Below are positions 36,447 to 46,125 of a stretch of 64,000 nucleotides of DNA, in pieces; the first letter of the stretch is position 1; every line of letters begins with the position of its first letter. The stretch is from MWEH01 sp035409945 (GTDB taxonomy: Bacteria > Bacillota > Clostridia > Christensenellales > DTU072). The stretch lies in the NCBI GenBank assembly GCA_035409945.1, contig DAONQC010000001.1:186001-250000 (forward strand). The letters are read 5' to 3'. Under the pieces are notes generated by a model. That model saw nothing but the letters and a program-made list of their open reading frames with translations, ran no database searches and had not been told where the DNA came from. A program made the translations under genes and the position numbers.

Positions 36447-37301
36447 TTAAAGACTAAAAACCTCTCTTAAATCCTTTTCGTCAAAAGATATATATTCATT
36501 ACAATATTCACACAATAATTCTAATTTACCATTCTCTTGAATGATCTTTTTAGCTTCTTCAATACCAATGCTTCTTACAATATCTTTTGATTTTTCTTTA
36601 CAATCACAAAAATATTTAACTTCATTGATGGCCAATATCTTTGAATTCAAATGCGCTAAATAGAAATCAAATGTTTTTTGTAATCCGTTAGCATACGCAT
36701 AAGAAAGTATTTCATTCAACTGTAGCATTATGTCTTCGACAATAACTATGGCTTCATCGGATGCATCTGGTAACGCTTCAAATATCAGTCCAAATGAAAA
36801 TAGCTTATCATTTTCTTGTATAACATCTAATCCAACTGCATTTTTAATACCCTCGCTTTGATAAAGATGATATGCATAATCATCCGCGATATTGCCATTA
36901 ACTAGTGCAGTTTTCCCTATATACGGCTCTTTCAAACCTAAATCTCTTATAACAGTAAAATATCCATTTCGTCCTATAGCCACAGTAAGATCGGTATTTT
37001 TAAATTGCTTAGCCTCACCATCACGACTAGAAACAAATCCTTTTATCAAACCCTCGCTCTTACCTGCAATACAAATAGTATTTATTATAGCTTCGCTTTC
37101 TATAATAATATTAAACTTTGATATTTTGCTTTTTATATTTGTAGACTCATATGCTCCAATAGATAAACAACGCCCCAAAGCATTTACTGCTAGAGGCGAT
37201 AAATTCTGCCTTTTCCTTGAATCATACAAGATTTTAGATGTTTCGATTAGTGCAACCCTAAATTGCCCGTCAAACATAATACCTTGAATTATGCTATCCA
37301 T
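36447..37301 (-). CDS. hslO: Redox-regulated chaperone Hsp33
   Basis: Hsp33 is a holdase chaperone activated by oxidation. The 284-residue protein has the expected layout: N-terminal domain from IIQGIMFDGQFRVALIETS, a central linker, and a C-terminal redox switch with the CxC pair (CDCKEKS) and the CxxC pair (CEYC) that bind zinc in the reduced form. Spacing between the pairs is about 30 residues, normal for the family. It is followed immediately by the TPR gene and preceded 8 bp upstream by a membrane protein gene, so the three form an operon. Confidence 0.95.
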   Translation of the reverse strand: MDSIIQGIMFDGQFRVALIETSKILYDSRKRQNLSPLAVNALGRCLSIGAYESTNIKSKISKFNIIIESEAIINTICIAGKSEGLIKGFVSSRDGEAKQFKNTDLTVAIGRNGYFTVIRDLGLKEPYIGKTALVNGNIADDYAYHLYQSEGIKNAVGLDVIQENDKLFSFGLIFEALPDASDEAIVIVEDIMLQLNEILSYAYANGLQKTFDFYLAHLNSKILAINEVKYFCDCKEKSKDIVRSIGIEEAKKIIQENGKLELLCEYCNEYISFDEKDLREVFSL

Positions 37302-37309
37302 TTAACCTC

Positions 37310-38407
37310 TTATTTCTTTTTCATTTTTTTATAGTTTTGTCTCTTTTGTTTTTCCACATTTTTTGATTTTTTTCTTTCGGTACGCATTTGCGTCTTTATC
37401 TGTTGTTGATAAAGAGGTTGTATAATATTTTCGCTGTTATAGTCTGCATAATTTGTTATGGTTAGACATGCGTGGGTAAATCCAAAGGACAATAACAACA
37501 CTGTAACTAAAATCTTTAACATTGGCCCTACAAACAATAAAGCAAATGGTGCAAATGCAAAAATTACTATAATAAATGTGCTGATTGGAAATGCAAATGC
37601 TAGCAAAACCGAGTTCTTAATTACCGTTTTGATTTTAGATGTTGAATATGACACTGTAAATGGGATATAAATGACAGTAACCATCAGTGTAAATAATGCA
37701 ACTAGAATACCAACTATTAATCCAATATAATGTCCGGCGTGAGCTGAACCCAACCATAATGAATCAACAAATTCTAAGATTAATAAAACAGACCCTGCAA
37801 CTAAGAAGGAAATAATTGTTACATTTAGTACCATCCTACCAGCATATTCTTTAACGCCCTTAAAAAATTCTGTTACAATTCTTGGGATATCATTACCGTA
37901 TTTGTCTTTTTTCATAATGAAAGACTCGCCCCAAACTAGTTTTGAGCATATGTAAATATTCCCAGCTATTCCAACACCAGCTATTGGTGATAAAACTGCT
38001 ATTCCTGCAATCATAACCTTATATGAAGAAAGTAACATTGATTTTACACTCATTATAGAAAGTCCCGAAGACAATCCTATACCTAAATCATGCATTATGT
38101 ATGGCGGAGACTTGGGATTTAGCCCTGCAATTAAATAACCAAAAGATTCGAACCCATATATTTCAAAGAAAAACACCCATGCTACGATAGGTAGTAGAAA
38201 CAAAAGAGTAAGCAAGTTGACTATGATAAGAGGCTGGAAGTATGTACGCAGGATATCAAAATATCTTTTAAAACGCCCACCAGGATATGCTCCTTTAGAC
38301 TCTTCCCTACGCCCACCTTCTGGCTCTAGCTCAAGACTCTGGATTAGTTTTAATTTGTATGCACTTACCTTTCTTTCTTTTGTATTATCTGTTACTGAAC
38401 TTACCAT
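37310..38407 (-). CDS. Multi-pass membrane protein (possibly DUF624/YesL-like)
   Basis: A 365-residue protein with a charged N-terminal cytosolic stretch (about 1-50) and about six hydrophobic helices: near 58-80, 120-145, 190-210, 225-250, 265-290 and 290-310. A very basic Lys/Gln/Arg-rich tail follows (last 40 residues). The topology and the segment RYFDILRTYFQPLIIVNLLTLLFLLP resemble the DUF624/YesL group of Bacillota membrane proteins, but I am not certain. No catalytic motif is seen. It is the first gene of the operon with hslO. Confidence 0.55.
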   Translation of the reverse strand: MVSSVTDNTKERKVSAYKLKLIQSLELEPEGGRREESKGAYPGGRFKRYFDILRTYFQPLIIVNLLTLLFLLPIVAWVFFFEIYGFESFGYLIAGLNPKSPPYIMHDLGIGLSSGLSIMSVKSMLLSSYKVMIAGIAVLSPIAGVGIAGNIYICSKLVWGESFIMKKDKYGNDIPRIVTEFFKGVKEYAGRMVLNVTIISFLVAGSVLLILEFVDSLWLGSAHAGHYIGLIVGILVALFTLMVTVIYIPFTVSYSTSKIKTVIKNSVLLAFAFPISTFIIVIFAFAPFALLFVGPMLKILVTVLLLSFGFTHACLTITNYADYNSENIIQPLYQQQIKTQMRTERKKSKNVEKQKRQNYKKMKKK

Positions 38408-38493
38408 ATTCCCTCTTTTATTTTTTATATTATGTCTTTCGTATTATAAACTACCTCACAGATTTTGTAAACATAATACAATATTTACAACCA

Positions 38494-38745
38494 ACGACAC
38501 AAAAACGAAATTTGTACCTACCCTATAACGCACACGGATTTTTACTGCTGCACTTACCATGATAACTAACAAAGTGACACAAAAACTCTAAAGTGCATAC
38601 TAAACAAAAGATTGCAATTAATATTAGACTTAACATATACGACACAAAAAGAAAGTTGCGCACCCTGTAACGCTCGAGGGTCTTTTTACTGTTACACTTA
38701 CTATGACAATTAACACAACGACACAAAAACTAAATATTACTCATA
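38494..38745. repeat. Degenerate tandem duplication upstream of asd (two long copies, period about 145 bp)
   Basis: ACGACACAAAAA begins the two main copies at 38494 and 38639. Each is followed by a CCCTATAACGC / CCCTGTAACGC block, then TTTTTACTG(C/T)TG or TTACACTTAC and TATGACAA/ATGATAAC. The GACACAAAAAC word also recurs at about 38574 and 38718, so each copy may itself be a two-part unit. The array lies in the divergent promoter region of asd and the membrane protein gene. Confidence 0.7.
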
Positions 38746-38866
38746 AGTGTATCCTTTTCTCAACAAGTTCTTTCGTTTAATACTTTGTTCGTAAACAAAT
38801 GCACTAAGACGGCTTCTTTTTTCTTTTCATTTAATATTACGCATGGGCGCACAGTATACATTATAA

Positions 38867-38896
38867 TTGACATAATTTAACTATATTTGATATTAT
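38867..38896 (+). promoter_or_regulatory. Sigma-A type promoter for asd-dapA-dapB
   Basis: TTGACA (38867-38872), 18-bp spacer, TATTAT (38891-38896), about 40 bp upstream of the asd start. I see no lysine riboswitch in the short leader. Confidence 0.65.
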
Positions 38897-38936
38897 CATA
38901 ATAATTTTAAAATTAAGTTTGATTAGGAGACAGTTT

Positions 38937-39932
38937 ATGAAAAAAATAAATCTAGCCGTTGTTGGAGCAACAGGAATGGTAGGCAATATGTTCTTAAAAG
39001 TTTTAGAAGAGCGTCAATTACCAGTAAATAACTATTACTTATACGCAAGTGCTAAATCCGCAGGTTTAAAAATTCAGTTCATGGGGAAAGAGCACACAGT
39101 TATCGAGCTAAACGAACAAAATATAAAAGATAAGGATATTGACATAGCTCTCTTTTCAGCAGGTGGCTCGGTTAGTAAAATTTATGCACCAATTTTTGCG
39201 GAACAAAACACAATTGTCATAGATAACTCAAGCTTTTGGAGAATGTATGACGACGTGCCTCTCGTTGTTCCTGAAGTGAATGGTGAGGCAGCCTTGACTC
39301 GTAAAATGGGAATTGTATCAAACCCAAACTGCTCTACAATACAAGCAATGCTTCCACTAAAAGCCTTACATGATAAATACACTATTAAACGAGTAATTTT
39401 CAGTACATATCAAGCAGTATCGGGAGCTGGTCTGGCTGGTTATAATGACCTAAAAAATGGCACTATGGAGAAATTCATTTACCCCATTACTAATAATTTA
39501 ATCCCACATATCGACTCATTTTTGCCAACCGGATATACCAAAGAAGAACAAAAAATGATTGATGAGACAAAAAAGATACTCGATTCCAATATTAAAGTAA
39601 CCGCAACAACTGTTAGGGTTCCAGTATTTCATGGGCATAGCGAAAGTATTAATTTAGAATTTGAAAAACCCTGCACGCTTGAAGGAATTAAGCAAGCACT
39701 AATAAACATGCCTGGAGTTGTTGTCATGGATGACATTGAAAAGAATATTTACCCTATGCCAATTTTAGCTGAAGATAAAGATGAGGTTTTCGTTGGAAGA
39801 ATTAGGATAGATAATACTGTAGATAGTGGCTGTAATTTATGGGTAGTAGCAGATAATATTAGAAAGGGAGCTGCTACTAACACAATTCAAATTGCTGAAT
39901 ATATATTGGCTAACGATAAGCGGTTTAAATAA
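38937..39932 (+). CDS. asd: Aspartate-semialdehyde dehydrogenase
   Basis: Reduces aspartyl phosphate to aspartate semialdehyde with NADPH, the branch point to lysine/diaminopimelate, threonine and methionine. The 331-residue protein has the NADP loop VVGATGMVGNMF, the active-site SNPNCSTIQ with the catalytic Cys, and a catalytic His in VPVFHGHSE. I chose the ATG at 38937 behind AGGAG; an upstream in-frame ATG overlaps that site. It is followed by dapA and dapB after a 228-bp gap made of decayed copies of the asd 3' end. Confidence 0.95.
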   Translation: MKKINLAVVGATGMVGNMFLKVLEERQLPVNNYYLYASAKSAGLKIQFMGKEHTVIELNEQNIKDKDIDIALFSAGGSVSKIYAPIFAEQNTIVIDNSSFWRMYDDVPLVVPEVNGEAALTRKMGIVSNPNCSTIQAMLPLKALHDKYTIKRVIFSTYQAVSGAGLAGYNDLKNGTMEKFIYPITNNLIPHIDSFLPTGYTKEEQKMIDETKKILDSNIKVTATTVRVPVFHGHSESINLEFEKPCTLEGIKQALINMPGVVVMDDIEKNIYPMPILAEDKDEVFVGRIRIDNTVDSGCNLWVVADNIRKGAATNTIQIAEYILANDKRFK

Positions 39933-40125
39933 TATCTAACAAAATTCAAATTGCTAAACATATCATATCAACTAACGATAAAAGGTATAATAAATAACGT
40001 CTAGCACAATTAAACTACTGAAGATACTGACTAACGATAAGAGATTTAAATTAAGTCTAGCACTATTATAATTATTGTAAATACTTACTAAAGACAAAAG
40101 ATTTAAATACGTTTAGACACAAATA
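39884..40125 (+). repeat. Four tandem copies of the asd 3' end (period about 56-65 bp)
   Basis: AATTCAAATTGCT begins the gene copy at 39884 and the second copy at 39943. Diverged forms begin at 40008 and about 40064. The asd tail reads IQIAEYILANDKRFK-stop. The second copy reads IQIAKHIISTNDKRYNK-stop in the same frame. The third gives LLKILTNDKRFK after a 3-bp-multiple loss. The fourth keeps TKDKRFK. The noncoding bases after the stop (about TCTAGCAC) are repeated too, so the unit spans the stop codon. Confidence 0.85.
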
Positions 40126-40160
40126 TTGAATACCAACAAACTTCATACAGGAGGAAAACA

Positions 40161-41045
40161 ATGACTATTTTCACGGGTGTCGCAACAGCTTTGATTACAC
40201 CAATGAATCAGGATGGGATAGATTATGACTCTTTAGAAAAACTCATAAACTTCCAAATCAATAATCACATTGATGCTTTGTTAACAAACGGTACTACTGG
40301 GGAGCCCCCCACCTTAACCGATGAAGAAAAACTTCAACTAATGAATACAACTATTGAAATAGTTAATAAAAGAGTTCCTGTTATTGCAGGAGCGGGAAGT
40401 AACTGTACTGCACATGCTGTTGAATTAGCATCTAGTGCCCAAAAAGCTGGTGCTGATGCCATTTTAGCAGTCACGCCCTACTATAACAAAGGAACCCAGC
40501 AAGGTCTAATTGAACATTTTAAAGCAATCGCCGATAACACCAAATTACCTATCATTTTATATAATGTTCCTAGTAGAACTGGCATCAATCTCCTACCAGA
40601 AACTGTTAATTGTTTAGCTGGATATAAAGGAATTTGCGCACTTAAAGAAGCTAGTGGAAATATTAATCAAATATTAGAACTTGCTCGCATTGCCTCTGAT
40701 AAAATGCAAATATATAGTGGCGATGATTCCTTGACATATACCATAATGACACTAGGTGGCGCTGGAGTCATAAGTGTAGCAAGCAACATAATACCTGAAT
40801 ATATGCACACTTTAACTCACGCCGTATTGAACGGAGATTATGACACTGCAAAGAAGATGCAGTTACAAGCATTACCTCTAATAAATGCTTTATTCTGTGA
40901 AGTAAATCCTATCCCCGTCAAATGTGCAGCAAAACTAATGGGACTCTGTAGTGGTGATTATGTTAGACTTCCTTTAACCCGTTGTTCTAAGGAAGAACTT
41001 GTAAAAAAAGAATTAATTAATTTTGGTTTAATAAAAGAGGTTTAA
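40161..41045 (+). CDS. dapA: 4-hydroxy-tetrahydrodipicolinate synthase
   Basis: Condenses aspartate semialdehyde and pyruvate in the first step of lysine/diaminopimelate synthesis. The 294-residue TIM-barrel protein has TNGTTGEPPTLTDEEK (phosphate/nucleophile loop), GAGSNCT, YYNKGTQQGLIEHF, YNVPSRTG with the active Tyr, and the Schiff-base lysine in CALKEASG. A strong GGAGG site precedes the ATG. It is 1 bp from dapB, clearly cotranscribed. Confidence 0.96.
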   Translation: MTIFTGVATALITPMNQDGIDYDSLEKLINFQINNHIDALLTNGTTGEPPTLTDEEKLQLMNTTIEIVNKRVPVIAGAGSNCTAHAVELASSAQKAGADAILAVTPYYNKGTQQGLIEHFKAIADNTKLPIILYNVPSRTGINLLPETVNCLAGYKGICALKEASGNINQILELARIASDKMQIYSGDDSLTYTIMTLGGAGVISVASNIIPEYMHTLTHAVLNGDYDTAKKMQLQALPLINALFCEVNPIPVKCAAKLMGLCSGDYVRLPLTRCSKEELVKKELINFGLIKEV

Positions 41046-41046
41046 T

Positions 41047-41799
41047 ATGAACATACTACTTTCAGGGATAAATGGAAAAATGGGAAAAACCATTATGGAT
41101 GTTGTCCGTAATGAGTCAGACGTTTTAATCGTTGCAGGTGTAGATAAAAACAATTCTCAAAACACATATAATATACCGGTCTTTGAATCATTTAAAACTA
41201 TAAATCATGACTTACATATTGACTGTATAATCGATTTTTCAGTTAAAGATGCCATATATGAAATTCTACCATTCGCTATTGAGCATAACATTTCAGTTGT
41301 TCTAGCAACTACTGGATATGATGAAAAAGATAATGAATACATATTAAACGCAACAAAATCAATCCCTATACTAAAATCAGGAAATATGTCATTTGGACTT
41401 AATACAATGCTTAAAATAGTTAAATTAGCAACTAGATTACTTAAATCAGATGCTGACATTGAGATAATTGAGTCTCATCATAATCAAAAAATTGACGCCC
41501 CTTCAGGCACTGCCCTAATGATTGCAAATATTATACAAGACGAATCTACAGATACTCATTTACAATATGGAAGAGAGGGTATTATTGGCAAAAGACAAAA
41601 AAACGAAATCGGAATGCATTCAATTCGTGGTGGTTCTGTTGTTGGAAAACATGAAGTCCAGTTTCTCTTAAACGGAGAATCCATAACAATTAAACACGAG
41701 GCTGAAAGTAAATCATTATTTGCGTATGGTAGCATAAAAGCTGCTAAGTTTATACAAGGAAAAAAACCAGGCTTGTACACGATGTCTGATCTCTCCTGA
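41047..41799 (+). CDS. dapB: 4-hydroxy-tetrahydrodipicolinate reductase
   Basis: Reduces hydroxy-tetrahydrodipicolinate with NAD(P)H. The 250-residue protein has the nucleotide loop LLSGINGKMGKTI, the active-site block ESHHNQKIDAPSGTAL with the catalytic His pair and Lys, and the C-terminal GEVSIKHEAESKSLFAYGSIKAAKF-type region. It follows dapA by 1 bp. No later lysine-pathway gene is in the window, so those must be elsewhere. Confidence 0.95.
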   Translation: MNILLSGINGKMGKTIMDVVRNESDVLIVAGVDKNNSQNTYNIPVFESFKTINHDLHIDCIIDFSVKDAIYEILPFAIEHNISVVLATTGYDEKDNEYILNATKSIPILKSGNMSFGLNTMLKIVKLATRLLKSDADIEIIESHHNQKIDAPSGTALMIANIIQDESTDTHLQYGREGIIGKRQKNEIGMHSIRGGSVVGKHEVQFLLNGESITIKHEAESKSLFAYGSIKAAKFIQGKKPGLYTMSDLS

Positions 41800-41886
41800 T
41801 ATGTGTCGCCTTAACTATTTAAACCGCACCAACCAAAACAATACAATGGTAGTAAATTATTCTTGCTAAAAACCACCATATATAAT

Positions 41887-43623
41887 TTAGGAACCTTCAA
41901 ATTCCGTCTCAAGATTTTCTACGCTACAAAAGTAAGTCTCCGTCAAATCTAGTTTTATCATAAACTGCTCAGTGTTCAATATATCTTGAATAGATTTCCA
42001 ATTGTCTCTTAGAATATTAATAAATACGCCTTCACCATTGGCGGCAGCATAAGCTCCATTTAATACTGATTCCAGTTTACCTATATCTAAGTTCATAACA
42101 TCAAAAAGCAGATTGCTTAATTTAATATCAAAGGAAACAGCATCGCTTTCCACCATTTTGAAGGCACCTATTAGAAATGTTATAACCTTAAACATTCTAC
42201 CATCTGTTGTAATCATAGCCTCGCCTTCAGCAGTTGCTATAATACCATTAATAAGTTCTTGCATATCAAAAGGGAAACTAAACGATGTAATATTATCTCC
42301 TGATACTGCTACATGGTTTCCCGTATATTTAAAATAGAAAGACGTATGCTCGTCGTCGAATATCTTAAAATATAGTTCTCCATTTTGATCTTCACCATCA
42401 CTTGTTGTCTCAACCTTAAGTCCTAACATAAATTCAGATGGATTCAACGGATCAATACTTCCATATTCGCCAGTATATTTGCCTCTAAACAATAAATTAA
42501 TTGGATTTAAAATATCATATCGGAAAAACTTTCCTTCTTGCATGTCAGAAAAATTATTACTTTCAATTAAACTATCTTTAGGCTTAATTTTACTTAATCC
42601 GAGATTGCTACCAAAGGTTACAGCTAGTTTTTCAAAAGATAAATTAGCCTTATACGAACTTCCTTTAAATCTATTGTTCGTTTGCCTCGTATTGCTATCT
42701 TCTGAAACAGCAAATGTCAAAAATAAATTGTTAATATTGCTTTCATTATTCTCCCTTTTTGTTTCAAACTCAATTTCCAAATCAGCTGGCGGCATAGTGT
42801 TTGCAAATTGTTTTCTAGGTGAAGTCGTACCTAATAAACTATCAAGAAAGAACTCAACATTCTGCCTTTGTGTTCCACTAGGAAGTAAAGTCGCATTATT
42901 TATTAATTCTATTAAAGTTTGCCTAAAGTCTATCTTTATATCATAGCGTTTTAATAAACTCTTGCCTTCGTTTTTATACTCATACTTAATTTTATCAGTA
43001 GATAATTTCACTACTGAATTAAACAGTCCAGGGAGACCATCTATATTACTAATAAAATTATCGCCTAAAGACAGTGGAAATAGTGTCGGAATTTGTGCCG
43101 ATTGAATTTCTGTAACAAGTCTAGTGTCTACATTAATTCCTTTAATCTTGATAAACATATCAAGCGCGTCAGATTTTAATGACTCTGTCGGGTGGATTAT
43201 TATTTCCAAGATTTCTTCTTCTACTATACCTTTATACACAGTGAAAGAAATAGCCCGTTTGGAAGCATCATCAATGTGCCAATTTATTATCAGCTCTGCT
43301 CTTGCGGGAGACTTGTTTATCATTAGATTTAACTTCACTTCTGCCGTAAATTCAGGTCTACTTGAATTAAGTTTCCCTCTTTTATCACTGATGCTTTTTA
43401 GTGGATTAAATAAACTAGTAAATAAATCTCTAAATAAATCCTCGCTTCTTACTTCGCCTTTGGTATACCCTTTTGTATACCACGGGTCAACGACATCTGT
43501 ATTTCCATTATTATTATTGTTTGAAGGCGGAGGTTCATCTATACAAGCACACAAAAATATTGCACATAGTAAACTGAACAAAATAACAAAACTTATGAAT
43601 ACAACAATTTTTTTTGCATTCAT
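41887..43623 (-). CDS. Large lipoprotein of unknown function
   Basis: A 578-residue secreted protein. A hydrophobic signal (about 5-27) ends in a lipobox reading LCAC, so the protein is predicted to be lipid-anchored at Cys. It is followed by an Asn/Pro-rich spacer and a beta-rich body with no repeats I can define, containing many short LxIxFE-type strands. No catalytic motif was recognised. It is downstream of proS on the same strand with a 68-bp gap. Possible role as a substrate-binding or envelope protein; I cannot say more. Confidence 0.7.
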   Translation of the reverse strand: MNAKKIVVFISFVILFSLLCAIFLCACIDEPPPSNNNNNGNTDVVDPWYTKGYTKGEVRSEDLFRDLFTSLFNPLKSISDKRGKLNSSRPEFTAEVKLNLMINKSPARAELIINWHIDDASKRAISFTVYKGIVEEEILEIIIHPTESLKSDALDMFIKIKGINVDTRLVTEIQSAQIPTLFPLSLGDNFISNIDGLPGLFNSVVKLSTDKIKYEYKNEGKSLLKRYDIKIDFRQTLIELINNATLLPSGTQRQNVEFFLDSLLGTTSPRKQFANTMPPADLEIEFETKRENNESNINNLFLTFAVSEDSNTRQTNNRFKGSSYKANLSFEKLAVTFGSNLGLSKIKPKDSLIESNNFSDMQEGKFFRYDILNPINLLFRGKYTGEYGSIDPLNPSEFMLGLKVETTSDGEDQNGELYFKIFDDEHTSFYFKYTGNHVAVSGDNITSFSFPFDMQELINGIIATAEGEAMITTDGRMFKVITFLIGAFKMVESDAVSFDIKLSNLLFDVMNLDIGKLESVLNGAYAAANGEGVFINILRDNWKSIQDILNTEQFMIKLDLTETYFCSVENLETEFEGS

Positions 43624-43694
43624 CAATAATTCTCCTATTTAGATAAGCGTTTACACTTTGAAAGCCATAAACATCCGTTTCTACAGGGAGTACA

Positions 43695-45404
43695 TTAGTT
43701 TTCTTTGTATGCCTTAATATGCTCTAGGCAATTGTAAAAATCTACTTCTTCTTTAATAACACCATCGCGGGACTGAATCTCTACCATACCTTTTTCAAGA
43801 GAACGGGGGCTGATAACTATCCTAACAGGTATTCCCATTAAATCACAATCTGCGAACTTAAAGCCAGCAGATGCTACTCTGTCATCTAGTAAGACATCTA
43901 TGCCTTCTCTTGTTAGTATATCATATAATTCTTCCGATTTCACTAAGACATTTTCATTGTCATATCTTATAGCACAAATGTATACCAGCCATGGCGCAAT
44001 TTGTTTTGGCCACAACAGCCCTTTTTCATCGGCATGTTCTTCTGCTACTGCTGCAATCGCTCTACCAACCCCTATGCCGTAGCAACCCATTATTGGAACG
44101 TTTTCCTTACCTTCATTATTCAAAACCGTCATTCCCATGCTCTTGGTATATTTAGTTCCTAACTGAAAGATGTTGCCAATTTCAATTCCTTTTTTTACAT
44201 ATAGTGTGCCTCCGCATTTGGTACACTTATCACCATCTTTAACCTTTGCGATATCATAAGTTACACTTGGTTTAAAATCTCTACCGTAACAAGCGTTTAC
44301 CATATGATAATCCTCTTTATTTGCGCCAATTACCACATTTATAAGTCCTTCTACAGACTGATCATATATTATTTCCAACTTTTCATTTTCTTTGAGCCCT
44401 ACTGGTCCGATATTACCTGCTATTAAACTACTATCGTTTAAACTTGCTGGAACAATGTTGGCTTTAGTCACAACTTTTAATTTAGATTCATTGATTTCTA
44501 AATCGCCTCTGATGAAGCAAACAATATTTTTTTCAGAATCACCTTTTATATTATAAACTACAGCTTTTAACATATCTTTAGCTGTAATATCCCCAAGCAA
44601 ATCAACTACTTCCTTTATTTCTTTAGCATCGCCAGTATAAACTTCCCTTAATTCAAGCATTTCTTTTTCTGGCAAAATTTCTTTAACACACTCGGCAACT
44701 TCCATGTTAGCTTTGTAATCACAATCGGAACATAATACTATGCTATCTTCACCTATATCACTTAACTCCATGTACTCATGCGCTATGCTGCCACCCATCA
44801 TCCCAGAATCAGACTGAACAACTATAAAGTTTTTAAGTCCTATACGCTTAAAAATCCGATTATATGCTTCATAAACTTTAGCATAGTATTCTTCTAGACA
44901 AGATTGGGTTTCGTGGAAAGAATATGCATCTTTCATTGTAAATTCTCTAACCCTAATTAACCCGCCACGAGAACGTGCCTCATCTCTAAACTTTGTTTGT
45001 ATTTGATAAATCATAAACGGTAATTGGTTATAAGACTTCACCGAATCCCTTACAAAATGAACTGCAGCTTCTTCATGTGTCATACCCAGTACAAGATCGC
45101 GGTTATTTCTATCTTTAAACCGAACCATTTCATCTTTGATATCAGAATACCTTCCACTTTCTTCCCACAATTCTCTAGGCATAACAACTGGGAACAAACA
45201 CTCTTGCCCCTCTATTGCATCCATTTCTTCTCTAATTATCTTTTTTATCTTTTCCGATATACGTTGGGCTGGAGGAGCTAATGTCCATATCCCGTTTGCT
45301 ACCAATTTAATAAAACCCGCTCTTAATAAAAGCTTGTGGCTTTTGACCACCGCATCCGAAGGCGTTGTTTTAGTCCTTTCTCCTATCAGCTTCGACATTC
45401 TCAT
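43695..45404 (-). CDS. proS: Prolyl-tRNA synthetase (bacterial type with editing insert)
   Basis: Charges tRNA(Pro). The 569 residues contain class II motif 1 (GIWTLAPPAQRISEKIKKI), motif 2 (KFRDEARSRGGLIRVREFTMKDAYSFH), a central roughly 180-residue insertion domain that clears mischarged Ala-tRNA(Pro), motif 3 (GCYGIGVGRAIAAVAEE) and the anticodon-binding domain. I start at the ATG at 45404 (MRMSKLIGERT), which matches the family start; the longer frame adds a Cys-rich stretch unlike other ProS. It lies 36 bp downstream of a small lipoprotein gene. No T-box is seen. Confidence 0.94.
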   Translation of the reverse strand: MRMSKLIGERTKTTPSDAVVKSHKLLLRAGFIKLVANGIWTLAPPAQRISEKIKKIIREEMDAIEGQECLFPVVMPRELWEESGRYSDIKDEMVRFKDRNNRDLVLGMTHEEAAVHFVRDSVKSYNQLPFMIYQIQTKFRDEARSRGGLIRVREFTMKDAYSFHETQSCLEEYYAKVYEAYNRIFKRIGLKNFIVVQSDSGMMGGSIAHEYMELSDIGEDSIVLCSDCDYKANMEVAECVKEILPEKEMLELREVYTGDAKEIKEVVDLLGDITAKDMLKAVVYNIKGDSEKNIVCFIRGDLEINESKLKVVTKANIVPASLNDSSLIAGNIGPVGLKENEKLEIIYDQSVEGLINVVIGANKEDYHMVNACYGRDFKPSVTYDIAKVKDGDKCTKCGGTLYVKKGIEIGNIFQLGTKYTKSMGMTVLNNEGKENVPIMGCYGIGVGRAIAAVAEEHADEKGLLWPKQIAPWLVYICAIRYDNENVLVKSEELYDILTREGIDVLLDDRVASAGFKFADCDLMGIPVRIVISPRSLEKGMVEIQSRDGVIKEEVDFYNCLEHIKAYKEN

Positions 45405-45440
45405 ATAGCAACAAATCCTTTTATTTATTACGAAATACAA

Positions 45441-45809
45441 TTATTCGGTTACATTAATTTCTAGTTGTGTTTCAAATGTAGAAAATTTAACAGTAATTTC
45501 AAATTTCCCTGCTTTTGTTAGCTTACCAGAGCTATCTAGCTCTAATGCCTTTAAGTCATATTCTACCGCTGTTTGAGATTCTGATTTTAAAGCTCTTGTG
45601 GTATCATCACTTAATTTTGCAGTTATCTTTATTTTGGATTTATCAAAAGTATCTCCCACGGATAATTTTACAGTTTTATCAAACTCAGCTTCTATAGATA
45701 AAATCTCTGGCTCCTCATCTTTATCAGAATTACATCCAACAACAATTAATGCTAATATTGAAACCAATAAAACTATGGATACAACTAATAGAAATCTATT
45801 CTTCATCAT
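45441..45809 (-). CDS. Small lipoprotein with an Ig-like fold
   Basis: A 122-residue lipoprotein. The hydrophobic signal ends at the lipobox IVVGC, with the mature protein starting at Cys about 26. The body after an acidic DKDEEPE spacer has the pattern of a bacterial immunoglobulin-like module (strands VKLSVGDTFDKSKIKITAKLSDDTT and KAGKFEITVKFSTFE), as found in surface proteins. It precedes proS, with which it may be cotranscribed. No known specific function. Confidence 0.65.
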   Translation of the reverse strand: MMKNRFLLVVSIVLLVSILALIVVGCNSDKDEEPEILSIEAEFDKTVKLSVGDTFDKSKIKITAKLSDDTTRALKSESQTAVEYDLKALELDSSGKLTKAGKFEITVKFSTFETQLEINVTE

Positions 45810-45989
45810 TTACCCCTTTAAATTACTAATTTATTCTATAAAATTATAAAAATAATATAGATAAGTGTCAAGTAACAACAATGTGATAACGGAGAGGCTT
45901 GCCAACCTTTGCAATTAACAAAACTTAATAAACAGCTAAGCTCACACTTATTTCTTTCTACACCCTCGCATACGCTACAATTTAATAAC

Positions 45990-46020
45990 AAAAAAATGCA
46001 TGTAGAACGAAACACATGCA
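45990..46020 (-). terminator. Duplicated copy of the SRP RNA terminator
   Basis: TGCATGT/ACATGCA stem (46014-46020 with 45997-46003), followed on the minus strand by TTTTTTT. It lies one repeat period downstream of the first terminator and may act as a backup. Confidence 0.75.
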
Positions 46021-46125
46021 CCTCCAGATGCTTTTTAAAATGCACGCCTACTTTTGCAATTCTTACTTCTCCAAATTAAAAACAAATAAACTTTCTCAAC
46101 ACACTCGTAAACATCGTAGTTCAAT

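Noticed and set aside
38740..38936. Lysine riboswitch upstream of asd
   Set aside because: The promoter lies only about 40 bp before the start codon, too close for a riboswitch of that size.
20521..40125. Gene-tail repeats as att sites left by integrating elements
   Set aside because: Integrases do duplicate gene 3' ends, but here there is no element between copies, no integrase, and each locus has 3-4 close copies with a short period, better explained by local tandem duplication.
45836..46045. Minus-strand ORF of 69 codons behind the SRP RNA
   Set aside because: It covers the duplicated SRP terminator; composition is that of noncoding repeat DNA.
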